From contig JAGQRA010000847.1 of the NCBI GenBank assembly GCA_020425885.1, positions 1 to 17,898 on the forward strand: a stretch of DNA of 17,898 nt. The letters are read 5' to 3'. Source of the DNA: Planctomycetota bacterium. Its GTDB lineage: Bacteria; Planctomycetota; UBA1135; UBA2386. This document shows positions 1-6,357 of the stretch, piece by piece; the first letter of the stretch is position 1, and every line of letters starts with the position of its first letter. Under the pieces are notes generated by a model that was given only the letters and a program-made list of their open reading frames with translations, had not been told where the DNA came from and did no database searches. The translations under genes were made by a program, and so were the position numbers.

Positions 1-47
1 TCGCACGGCGTCGTGGCGCTGTAGTCGAGGTAGACGGGGGACTTCAT
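1..47 (-). CDS. iscS: Cysteine desulfurase IscS, N-terminal fragment (runs off left edge)
   Basis: Only the first 15 codons are present. They read MKSPVYLDYSATTPC, which matches the conserved start of class V aminotransferase-fold cysteine desulfurases (IscS/NifS: Y-L-D-Y/N-x-A-T-T-P). The enzyme is PLP-dependent and delivers cysteine sulfur for Fe-S clusters and tRNA thiolation in the cytosol. The ATG (47-45) overlaps the TGA of the upstream Rrf2 gene in an ATGA, and a GGAGA lies 8 bases before it, so the start is well supported and translation is probably coupled to the regulator. The fragment is too short to see the PLP lysine or catalytic cysteine. The iscR-like neighbour makes IscS more likely than SufS or NifS. 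Confidence 0.85.
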   Translation of the reverse strand, partial: MKSPVYLDYSATTPC

Positions 48-577
48 CGGGTGTTCTCCAAGGTGGCCGGGTCGTGGGCGTTGGCCGGCAGACAGCACAG
101 TTCGTCGAGGCTGATGCCCGCGAACAGATCGCCGATGCGCTGATGGACGAGGCGCATCGGGTTCTTGCTCGGGCAGATGCCGATCAGCGAACATTCGTGA
201 CCATTGCTTTCGGCTTCGCCCGAGGGTGCGGCCGGCGCCCGTGAGCTGCCGTTCGCGCCGGGGGCGACGTCGTTGATGCAGTCGACGAGGACGAACTTGC
301 CCTCGACGACTTCGAGGATCTCCTGCAGCGAGATCTCGCCCGGCGAACGCGCCAGCCGGTAACCGCCGCGCAGGCCGCGCACCGAATCGAGCAGGCCCTG
401 GCGGGCGAAGTCCTTGAGCAGGTTGGCGACGACCGACTTGTTGAGCCCGCACAGGCGCGCGATCTCCTGGGCGCTGACGACGGTGCTCTCGGCGGCGCCG
501 CCAGGGAAGACTCCCTGACGTGCGATCGCTCCGAGCAGGAACACCGCGTAGTCGGCTTTCTTGGATATGCGCAGCAT
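44..577 (-). CDS. iscR: Rrf2-family Fe-S regulator, IscR-like
   Basis: The 177-residue protein has the Rrf2 layout: an N-terminal winged helix-turn-helix opening LRISKKADYAVFLL, a recognition region at about 35-66 and the wing motif RGLRGGYRLAR at 67-77. A cysteine loop and a C-terminal helix follow. In IscR three cysteines bind a [2Fe-2S] cluster and switch the DNA-binding mode, so the protein senses cluster supply and controls the isc operon. Here the candidate ligands are C100, C129 and C135. The last pair keeps the C-x5-C spacing of E. coli IscR, but about 28 residues of Ala/Pro/Ser/Gly-rich sequence separate the first two. Two more cysteines (C161, C162) lie near the end. It is the first gene of an operon with iscS (4-base overlap) and is divergent from a ygfZ-like gene. 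No SD precedes the ATG. IscR is the best reading given iscS next door; another Fe-S Rrf2 regulator is possible. Confidence 0.85.
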   Translation of the reverse strand: MLRISKKADYAVFLLGAIARQGVFPGGAAESTVVSAQEIARLCGLNKSVVANLLKDFARQGLLDSVRGLRGGYRLARSPGEISLQEILEVVEGKFVLVDCINDVAPGANGSSRAPAAPSGEAESNGHECSLIGICPSKNPMRLVHQRIGDLFAGISLDELCCLPANAHDPATLENTR

Positions 578-589
578 CGGGCGGCCAGC

Positions 590-618
590 AAACTAGACCC
601 GGTTTGGGGCTCTTTCAA
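590..618 (-). promoter_or_regulatory. Candidate sigma-70-type promoter of the iscR-iscS operon
   Basis: On the minus strand a TTGAAA (618-613) and a TAGTTT (595-590) are separated by exactly 17 bases. The -10 box ends 12 bases before the iscR-like ATG, so transcripts would start only a few bases upstream of the gene, which fits the missing SD. The -35 box is good but the -10 box is weak. No classical IscR-type palindrome was recognised over it. Confidence 0.4.
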
Positions 619-689
619 CCATCGGCAGAGAAAAGGCCCCGGATCGTGGCGGATTCCAATCGCGTCCCGAATGTGGCAGGCTGCGGTCC

Positions 690-1574
690 ATGAGTCTGGA
701 CGCCGTGACCTCGGAGATCCTTGCCATGGGGCCGTTTGCGCGCGAGCAGGCGCCCTATGGACTGGTCCGGGTCGACGGCGCCGACGCTATCGACTATCTG
801 CAGCGGCTGTGTTCGCAGGACATCGACGGGCTCGAACCGGGGCAGCTGGCGCCCGCGGCCTTCCTCGACGCGAAGGGCAAGGTCGTCGTCACCTGCCTCG
901 CCTTCCGTCACGACCAGACGATCTGGCTCGAGCTGCAGGCCCACCAGCAACCGACGCTGCTCGAGCTGCTCGATCGTTATCACTTCAGCGAACGGGTGAC
1001 GTTCGCGGCCGCGAATGCAGGCCGGTGTCATGAAGTCGTGCAGGCGGCGGGCGGCAAGGCCGGTTGGCGCGGTGAGATCGCCGGCGACGCCGTCGTCGTC
1101 CAGTGTGACCGGCGCGGCGTGAACTTCGTCCGCCGTCATGGCGCTACCGTCGACGCCGGCGCGGCGCAGCCGTTGTCTGATGACCTGGCCGAGTGTCTGC
1201 GCATGGCCGCCGGGTTCGTGCGCGTCGGTGTCGACACCGAGCCATCGACGCTCGCGCTCGAGGCCGATCTCGACGATCACTGCTCGACGACGAAGGGCTG
1301 CTACACGGGGCAGGAAGTCGTGGCCCGGATCCACACCTATGGTCACACCAATCGCCGGCTGTGCTTCCTGCAGCTCAACGGCGGCCCGCCGATCACGGCA
1401 CCGGCGACCCTACTCGAGCCCGACGAGGGAGTTGCCGTCGGCCGCGTCATGCATGCGGTGCAGGTGCCCGGCAGGGAGCTACGCTACGGCCTCGGCTACC
1501 TGCCCCCCGACTTCCAGGCGCCTGGAAGCAGGCTGATCGTGGCCGAGAACGGCGAGGCCGTCGTCGTCTGGTAG
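690..1574 (+). CDS. ygfZ: YgfZ-like folate-binding protein (GcvT fold)
   Basis: The 294-residue protein carries the diagnostic YgfZ signature KGCYTGQEVVARIHTYG at 202-218, including the conserved cysteine C203. The N-terminal GcvT-like part contains LVRVDGADAIDYLQRLCSQD at 25-44. YgfZ proteins bind tetrahydrofolate and support assembly or repair of certain Fe-S enzymes, for example the tRNA-modifying MiaB; they act in the cytosol and are not aminomethyltransferases. Length is close to that of family members. It is divergent from the iscR-iscS operon with 112 bases between the starts, so the locus groups Fe-S functions. No clear SD precedes the ATG, and the protein reads as a complete domain from this start. 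An inverted repeat begins 10 bases after the stop. Confidence 0.9.
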   Translation: MSLDAVTSEILAMGPFAREQAPYGLVRVDGADAIDYLQRLCSQDIDGLEPGQLAPAAFLDAKGKVVVTCLAFRHDQTIWLELQAHQQPTLLELLDRYHFSERVTFAAANAGRCHEVVQAAGGKAGWRGEIAGDAVVVQCDRRGVNFVRRHGATVDAGAAQPLSDDLAECLRMAAGFVRVGVDTEPSTLALEADLDDHCSTTKGCYTGQEVVARIHTYGHTNRRLCFLQLNGGPPITAPATLLEPDEGVAVGRVMHAVQVPGRELRYGLGYLPPDFQAPGSRLIVAENGEAVVVW

Positions 1575-1583
1575 CCAACCCGG

Positions 1584-1660
1584 GAACTGATGTCTCGAGT
1601 GGGGAACCCCTGTCACGGCAGGAGGGCTGAGACCGGCTGCCCCACTCAGGACATCAGTTC
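1584..1660. terminator. Long inverted repeat between convergent genes, probable bidirectional terminator
   Basis: The 21-base arms at 1584-1604 and 1640-1660 are complementary except for two adjacent mismatches: 11 outer pairs (GAACTGATGTC with GACATCAGTTC) and 8 inner pairs (GAGTGGGG with CCCCACTC). The 35-base loop contains a smaller CCTG/CAGG dyad. It starts 10 bases after the ygfZ-like stop and lies 4 bases beyond the stop of the leftward cupin gene, filling the convergent gap. There is no long T-tract on either side, so it may act by structure or RNA stability rather than as a classical intrinsic terminator. Confidence 0.65.
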
Positions 1661-1663
1661 GGT

Positions 1664-2461
1664 TTACTTGCCGGCGTAGGCAAACAGCAGATAGCAACGC
1701 CCGTCGCCGGCCGAGACCGCGAACTCGGTGTCGCCACCGGCCGTCGCCATGGCGAAGGCGGCATCGCCGGTGACGGTGATGGTTTCCGCGCCAGCGTGCA
1801 CGGTGGCGTCGGCTTCGGCGCGGACGAAGACGAGCAGTTCCTCGTGGGGCGGACGTTCGGGGATGTCGCGGACGGCGAGGGGTTGCCCGGGGCCGAGCAC
1901 GACCTCGTCGACGGTCAGGGTCGCGGCTTTGTAGTCGACCGCGAACACCCTCTCGACCAGGTGCGGGCCGGCCCTGAGTCGCGTCATGCGACGCGGCGGC
2001 AGCGACTCGGGCGAGGTCGGGAAGGTCTCGGCCTGACGCCATTCCCCGGTCGCCGGATCGAAGGCCTTGCCGCTGCCGGCCAGCGGCAGCAGCGGACTCT
2101 GACTCAGCGCCGCGCGCGCCTCGGCCGCGGGCTTCGCCGTCGGTTGCCGGGCGCCGACGAGCAGCAACTCGCCATTGCCGTTCATGGCCGAGAACTCCGA
2201 GTCCGGTGGCAGGAAGACTGCCATCGGGCGTCCGGCGAAGGCGGTCGTGCGGGCGCCGCGCGCCGGCCAGGCAGTCGAGCCGGCCGCCAGATCGAAGGTG
2301 CCGTCGAGCAGGATGACGGCGGTCTCGACTTCGCCGGTGCGGAGTCGCGGCTCCATGGCCGGGCGCCAGAGCTGGACGTGGCTGAGCCAACGCATGCCGG
2401 CCGCGGTCGCAGTTCGGGTTCCTCGGGCCTCGGTCCAGACCAGTTCGCTCGTCGGGGTCAC
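1664..2461 (-). CDS. IolB/KduI-like bicupin protein
   Basis: About 265 residues counted from a GTG at 2461. The N-terminal half has the cupin signature of the 5-deoxyglucuronate isomerase group: TGEVETAVILLDGTFDLAAG, then GARTTAFAGRPMAVFLPPDS. The C-terminal half has PPHEELLVFV and ends CYLLFAYAG, resembling the end of IolB. IolB and KduI isomerise uronate-type sugars with a metal-bound cupin. The usual histidine-rich metal site is not clear here, so activity is uncertain and it may be a non-catalytic or divergent member. The GTG start overlaps the TGA of the parvulin gene in a GTGA, matching the 4-base overlaps elsewhere in this operon; an upstream in-frame ATG at 2494 would need a 37-base overlap. 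It is the last gene of the operon. The sugar function does not obviously fit its envelope-type neighbours. Confidence 0.6.
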   Translation of the reverse strand: MTPTSELVWTEARGTRTATAAGMRWLSHVQLWRPAMEPRLRTGEVETAVILLDGTFDLAAGSTAWPARGARTTAFAGRPMAVFLPPDSEFSAMNGNGELLLVGARQPTAKPAAEARAALSQSPLLPLAGSGKAFDPATGEWRQAETFPTSPESLPPRRMTRLRAGPHLVERVFAVDYKAATLTVDEVVLGPGQPLAVRDIPERPPHEELLVFVRAEADATVHAGAETITVTGDAAFAMATAGGDTEFAVSAGDGRCYLLFAYAGK

Positions 2462-3810
2462 CGCTTCACTGCCCCGGTCTCGCCGTTGCCCCATTCGATG
2501 GCGGCGTCGGTCATGATCTGCTGTGTCATCTCCTGCATGCGCAGCTCACGCAGGCGTTGCACGAGCACGTCATCACTCGGTTCGGGTTCGATCTCCAGGA
2601 CCTTGACCAGGTAGCAACCATCCTTGGCGCGGACCGGGCCGAGCAGGCTACCGTCGCCGGCATCGAACGCCACCGCCAGCACCGGCTCGGGCAGCAGCTG
2701 GTTGCGGCGATGCAGCCAGCCCATGTCGCCGCCGAGTTCCTTGCCGCGCGGGTCGTCGGTCTCGATGCGGGCCACGACGTCGAAGCGCTCGATCTCGAGG
2801 CGTTCGCGCACTCGCCGTAACGACTCGGCCGCGCTGTCGAAGTCGTGGGGGACGAGCGCATTGGGCTCGTCGATGGCGCGGCGGTAGATGACCCCGAGAC
2901 GTCGGCGGGCACCGACGAGTTCGCATGTGGCCGGTCGATCGGCCTCGAGTTCTGCCCGCAGCTTGGCGTCGGGGTAGCGGATGTCCGCCAGCCGCTCCTG
3001 CAGCAGCTTGGCGCGGAACACGCGCGACTGCACCAGGGACGCGACGGTCATGCCCTGGGTCTGGAGCAGCTGGTCGAAGGACAGGCCGCGGAACCTCGGA
3101 TTGCCGACGGCCTCCTGGCGTCGAAGCGCCACGGCCGCATCGAGCTGGGCCTGGTCGAGTTCGATGTCGTGCTGCTGGGCCAGGTGCTCGATCGAGGTCA
3201 GGTAGATGACCTTGCGTACGAAGCTGTCGCGATCGTCGTCCTCGCTGGTGCGCAGGATCAGCGAGCCGAGCTCGGTCATCGAGATCTCGCGGCCATCGAC
3301 GCGGGCCGCGGTGCCGGTCGGCAGCAGCTCCGGATCGGTGACGATGGTGGCCTTCTTGCGCCGTTCGGCGATCCAGAGGCGGAGCATCTCGCCGCTCACC
3401 GCCTCGTCGGCCGGGAGGTCGAGCGCGTGGCGGACGAGCCGCTCCTGCGCCAGCTGGACGGCGAGGTCGCGCAGCAGCTCGGGCTCGGTCGAATTGCGCA
3501 TCGCCGGGAAGTCGCGCGGATCACGGCCGGCGGCCCGCAGCTGCTGTTGCAGTTGCTCCCAGAAGCGCCGCACCTCGGCCTCGCTCGGCATCAGCTCGAG
3601 GTTCTCGGCCTGCATCCGCGTCAGCGTCGAGTCGACGAGCACCTCGCACAGGTTGCGCCCGAGTTCGTCGCGCCGCAGCTGGAAGGCCATCTCGACGGCG
3701 ACGTCGGTGCGGGTCACCGCCGCCGGGCGACCGTCGAGCCGGTAGCGGGCCAGGACCTCACCGGGATCCTGCATGATGAACGCGACTGCAACTGTGGCTA
3801 GCAGACTCAT
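2458..3810 (-). CDS. SurA/PpiC-like parvulin peptidyl-prolyl isomerase, exported
   Basis: The 450-residue protein starts with a short hydrophobic stretch (about 2-13) that may be a signal peptide or anchor. Residues 35-155 and 170-280 are two charged helical segments that look like a duplicated SurA_N-type chaperone region. The C-terminal part (about 285-405) is parvulin-like: FDVVARIETDD at 343-353, then LGGDMGWLHRRNQLLPEPV at 359-377, and a final strand ending DGCYLVKVLEIEP. Such proteins fold or escort exported and outer-membrane proteins. The ATG overlaps the stop of the acyltransferase gene in an ATGA and has AAGGTG 8 bases upstream; the stop overlaps the cupin start. A periplasmic location is inferred. 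Isomerase activity is likely but parvulin domains are often inactive. Confidence 0.75.
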   Translation of the reverse strand: MSLLATVAVAFIMQDPGEVLARYRLDGRPAAVTRTDVAVEMAFQLRRDELGRNLCEVLVDSTLTRMQAENLELMPSEAEVRRFWEQLQQQLRAAGRDPRDFPAMRNSTEPELLRDLAVQLAQERLVRHALDLPADEAVSGEMLRLWIAERRKKATIVTDPELLPTGTAARVDGREISMTELGSLILRTSEDDDRDSFVRKVIYLTSIEHLAQQHDIELDQAQLDAAVALRRQEAVGNPRFRGLSFDQLLQTQGMTVASLVQSRVFRAKLLQERLADIRYPDAKLRAELEADRPATCELVGARRRLGVIYRRAIDEPNALVPHDFDSAAESLRRVRERLEIERFDVVARIETDDPRGKELGGDMGWLHRRNQLLPEPVLAVAFDAGDGSLLGPVRAKDGCYLVKVLEIEPEPSDDVLVQRLRELRMQEMTQQIMTDAAIEWGNGETGAVKR

Positions 3811-4856
3811 GGGTCCGGCACCTTATCGTCGGTGATGGTCGACGGGGAGAGCGAGACCGCATCGGCGATCGCCTGCGGCGGCAGTCCGTCCGGGCCGGGG
3901 ATCTCGCCGGGAGGTCGGTGGCGGAACCGCCGGCTCTGCCAGAACCACTGCTCCGGCGTCTCGGCGATGGCCCGGCTCAGTCCGGCGTTGATGCGCGTGG
4001 TGATGGCGACGAGGTCGTGTTCGCGGTCGCCCGTGGGCGGGCTGCTGATGACGTCGTGAACGCGCAGCCGGTAGCGCATGCAGCCGGTGCGGTGCGTCGT
4101 GACGACGACGATCGGGGCGCCGGTCATGAGGTGCAGCAACGCCGGCGTCGCCACCGTGCGGGCCGGCGTGCCGAGGAACGGCGCCACGACCGAGCTGTGC
4201 TTGCCGCCGCCGTCGCAGAGCAGGCCGATGGCGCCGCGCTCGGCCAGGACCTTCTTCAGCGTCCACATCACGCGCTTGCGGGCGACGACGTTCTGTCCGG
4301 TGCGGGTGCGGAGCCTGGCGATGAGTCCGTCCAGCGCCGGGATCGGGCTGGGCCTGAATACCGAGGTCAGCGGCAGGTCGCGCAGGCCGGCGCCGACACC
4401 GGACACGTCCCAGACGCCGATGTGTCCGGTGGCGCAGATCATGCCTTTGCCCCGGGCGAACACCTCGGCGATGCGTCCGTATTCACCGAGGTCGATGTGG
4501 CGTTCGAGGTTGGCCTTGTCGATGCGACGCATCAGGCAGAAGTCGGCGACCAGCCGCGCGATGTGCTGCGACCAGCGCCACAGGTGCCGCCGCGGTCTGG
4601 TCGGTCCGAGCGGTGAGCCGGCCCGGAAGGCGATCGCGGTGTTGCGCCAATAGCCCTTGCTGCGACCGCCGCGCAGATCGTGGCAGCGCCAGTACAGGTA
4701 CCACGGCACCGCCAGCAGGTCGCTGATCAGGTAGGCGAAGCGCGGCGGCAGGGCGCCGATCAACCAGATCGCGGCGCCGAGCACGGCGACGGCCGGGCGA
4801 TGCCAGAAGGCGCTCCTGCGCTCGCGCGAACGCGCCCTGGAGCGGGTCGAGCTCAT
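3807..4856 (-). CDS. LpxL/HtrB-like lipid A acyltransferase family protein
   Basis: The 349-residue protein has the family's HX4D catalytic motif at H145-D150 (GHIGVWD), the downstream block LLCDGGGKHSSVVAPFLGTP at 212-231 and the C-terminal PEQWFWQSRRFRHRP at 301-315, equivalent to PEQYLW-x-HRRFK in LpxL. A basic N-terminus and a hydrophobic segment (about 22-55) would hold it on the inner face of the cytoplasmic membrane. LpxL/LpxM enzymes move an acyl chain from acyl-ACP to the lipid A precursor; other members acylate different lipids, so the substrate here is open. The ATG overlaps the MFS stop (ATGA), and the TGA overlaps the parvulin start in the same way. Together with the parvulin it points to outer-envelope assembly. 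Confidence 0.85.
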   Translation of the reverse strand: MSSTRSRARSRERRSAFWHRPAVAVLGAAIWLIGALPPRFAYLISDLLAVPWYLYWRCHDLRGGRSKGYWRNTAIAFRAGSPLGPTRPRRHLWRWSQHIARLVADFCLMRRIDKANLERHIDLGEYGRIAEVFARGKGMICATGHIGVWDVSGVGAGLRDLPLTSVFRPSPIPALDGLIARLRTRTGQNVVARKRVMWTLKKVLAERGAIGLLCDGGGKHSSVVAPFLGTPARTVATPALLHLMTGAPIVVVTTHRTGCMRYRLRVHDVISSPPTGDREHDLVAITTRINAGLSRAIAETPEQWFWQSRRFRHRPPGEIPGPDGLPPQAIADAVSLSPSTITDDKVPDP

Positions 4857-6154
4857 GCGGCGCCGGCTTCGGTCCGGGTCTGCGGTTCGGGCTGGGGCTT
4901 CGGCAAGCGCACCATCGAAAGGAAGAGCAGCCCCAGGAGCAACTGCGGACTCTGGCTCAGCAACGCGGCCCGGGCATCGAAGGCGTCGCGCACCAGGGCG
5001 TAGATCACGGCGCCGAACACCGACAGCTTCATGGTGATGCCGTAGAGGCCGAAGTACTCGCCGATCCGATCGGCCGGCGCCAGCAGCAGGACGATCTTGC
5101 GCCCCGCACTCCAGGTGCCGGTCAGGCCGAACGAGCCGAGCACGACCAGGGTCAGCAGGTAGCCGAGCGGGCTCATGCCGGCGAACAGGGCGCCGCCGCC
5201 GAGCGCGCCGAGCAGGGCCAGCGCGCTGCAGAGCATGACCGCGAGCGGTGCCCGGTCGGTCCAGCGCCCGATCGAGAGCCCGAACACGAGCGCGAGCCCG
5301 TTGAGGCAGAGGCCGCAGATCATGACCATCGTGGTCAGGCCGGCATCGCCGTTCAGCTCGAACCACAGCAGTTCGAGCCCACCATGCTCCGCCGCCGCGG
5401 CGAACGTCGACCTGGTCAGCTCGGCGAAGAACAGGATGGCGGTGTTGAGGACGTCGGCGATGCAGAAGTTGGCCAGCAGGAACCAGAACAGGGCACGGTG
5501 ACGCGGCAGCTCGCGAAGCGTGTTGCGCAGCGAGGCGTAGGCCTTGCGCACCGCGACGCCGGTGTCGCCAACCGGGCGCGGCCTGCGGTCCTTGACCAGC
5601 AGCATGCAGGGCAGCGCGAAGACCAGGAACATCGCCGCCGCGATGGCGAACTTGGTGGTCGGTTCGACGGGCAGGGGCAGCAGGGTCACCAGCACCAGGA
5701 TGGTGCCGGCGTAGCCGACGCCGACCCCGAGGGCGCTGATCCGGCCGCTGCGCGCCGGCTCTGCCACCGAGGGCAGCAACGCGTTGTAGAACAGCAGGGC
5801 GACGTTGAACGTGACGTTGGCGATGAAGAAGCAGCCGAGCATCAGCATCGGGCCGGGACCGAGGCCGCAGCAGGCCAGCGCGGCGATGCAGCCCAGGGTC
5901 GCGATCGTCAGATAGCGCCGTGTGCGCATCGTCTGGTCGGACAGGGCTCCGAGCATCGGCACCAACAGCGCCGCCAGCACCATCGATGCGAAGTTGGTGA
6001 TGCTGTAGCCGGTGACCGAGCCGTGGTGCTCCTTGATGTAGGGCGTCAGCAGGAACGTCAGGGTCGCGCTGTAGACCGTGTTGGCGAGGTCGTAGGCGAC
6101 CCACGACGACGTCCGCAGCGCGCGGCCCCTGGTCGGCCCGAGCAGATCGCTCAC
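4853..6154 (-). CDS. MFS transporter of the UMF1/Atg22-like family
   Basis: The 433-residue protein has about 12 hydrophobic segments. The opening SWVAYDLANTVYSATL (17-32) is typical of UMF1/Atg22-like transporters, the MFS motif A equivalent GALSDQTMRTRRYL is at 69-82, and EPARSGRISALGVGVGYAG follows near 135-152. Related proteins include yeast Atg22, a vacuolar amino-acid effluxer; bacterial substrates are mostly unknown. The start is GTG at 6154, supported by GAGGTGA 6 bases upstream. It is the first gene of the four-gene operon and its TGA overlaps the acyltransferase ATG. Residues after about 410 are hydrophilic (PKPQPEPQTRTEAGAA), suggesting a cytosolic tail. It might move an amino acid or a lipid-related solute, but nothing here decides this. 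Confidence 0.85.
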   Translation of the reverse strand: MSDLLGPTRGRALRTSSWVAYDLANTVYSATLTFLLTPYIKEHHGSVTGYSITNFASMVLAALLVPMLGALSDQTMRTRRYLTIATLGCIAALACCGLGPGPMLMLGCFFIANVTFNVALLFYNALLPSVAEPARSGRISALGVGVGYAGTILVLVTLLPLPVEPTTKFAIAAAMFLVFALPCMLLVKDRRPRPVGDTGVAVRKAYASLRNTLRELPRHRALFWFLLANFCIADVLNTAILFFAELTRSTFAAAAEHGGLELLWFELNGDAGLTTMVMICGLCLNGLALVFGLSIGRWTDRAPLAVMLCSALALLGALGGGALFAGMSPLGYLLTLVVLGSFGLTGTWSAGRKIVLLLAPADRIGEYFGLYGITMKLSVFGAVIYALVRDAFDARAALLSQSPQLLLGLLFLSMVRLPKPQPEPQTRTEAGAA

Positions 6155-6160
6155 TTCAGG

Positions 6161-6167
6161 TCACCTC
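6161..6167 (-). promoter_or_regulatory. Ribosome binding site of the MFS operon
   Basis: GAGGTGA on the minus strand lies 6 bases before the GTG at 6154. It decides the GTG start and is one of the few clear SD sequences in a window where most operon-leading genes have none. Confidence 0.6.
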
Positions 6168-6205
6168 GATCATCGCGGCATGATCCACACGGTGCACCGG
6201 TCACG

Positions 6206-6281
6206 CCACTGCGGAAAGCGAAGTGGAATGCCGAACCCGCTCCACTGCACCGGACCTGGAGTGGAAGAACGAAGCGGGTTC
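6206..6281. repeat. Tandem CCACT...AGTGG dyads upstream of the MFS operon
   Basis: Two short dyads with the same arms lie 36 bases apart: CCACT (6206-6210) with AGTGG (6222-6226), and CCACT (6242-6246) with AGTGG (6260-6264). Both left arms continue as CCACTGC. The second is enclosed by an outer perfect 8-bp pairing, GAACCCGC (6233-6240) with GCGGGTTC (6274-6281), leaving an 8-base bulge on one side. The region is 3' of the kelch gene and 50-130 bases 5' of the MFS operon start on the same strand, so it could be a leader structure, an operator pair or part of a terminator. No T-tract follows. Confidence 0.5.
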
Positions 6282-6306
6282 GATTCTCCAGACGAACGCC
6301 GCCGCG

Positions 6307-6323
6307 GCGCCGGATGCCGGCGC
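6307..6323 (-). terminator. GC-rich hairpin 35 bases after the kelch gene
   Basis: GCGCCGG (6307-6313) and CCGGCGC (6317-6323) form a perfect 7-bp stem with a 3-base loop. A second dyad, ACGCG (6333-6337) with CGCGT (6342-6346), sits between it and the stop at 6358. No U-run follows, so termination is only a possibility in DNA this rich in GC. Confidence 0.3.
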
Positions 6324-6357
6324 TCGTCGTCGACGCGGGGCCGCGTTGCGTTCTCTG

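Noticed and set aside
1621..1633. GGCTGAGA resembling a piece of the TPP riboswitch core
   Set aside because: The second conserved part of the TPP aptamer is absent, the site lies between convergent gene ends, and a simple long hairpin explains the region.
6163..6180. Five-codon ATG-to-TGA frame (MIEVT) just before the MFS start
   Set aside because: It contains the SD of the MFS gene but is too short to separate from chance and has no SD of its own.
6274..6290. GGTTCGATTC resembling a tRNA T-loop
   Set aside because: The flanking bases do not form a T stem, and no acceptor, D or anticodon arms can be built around it.
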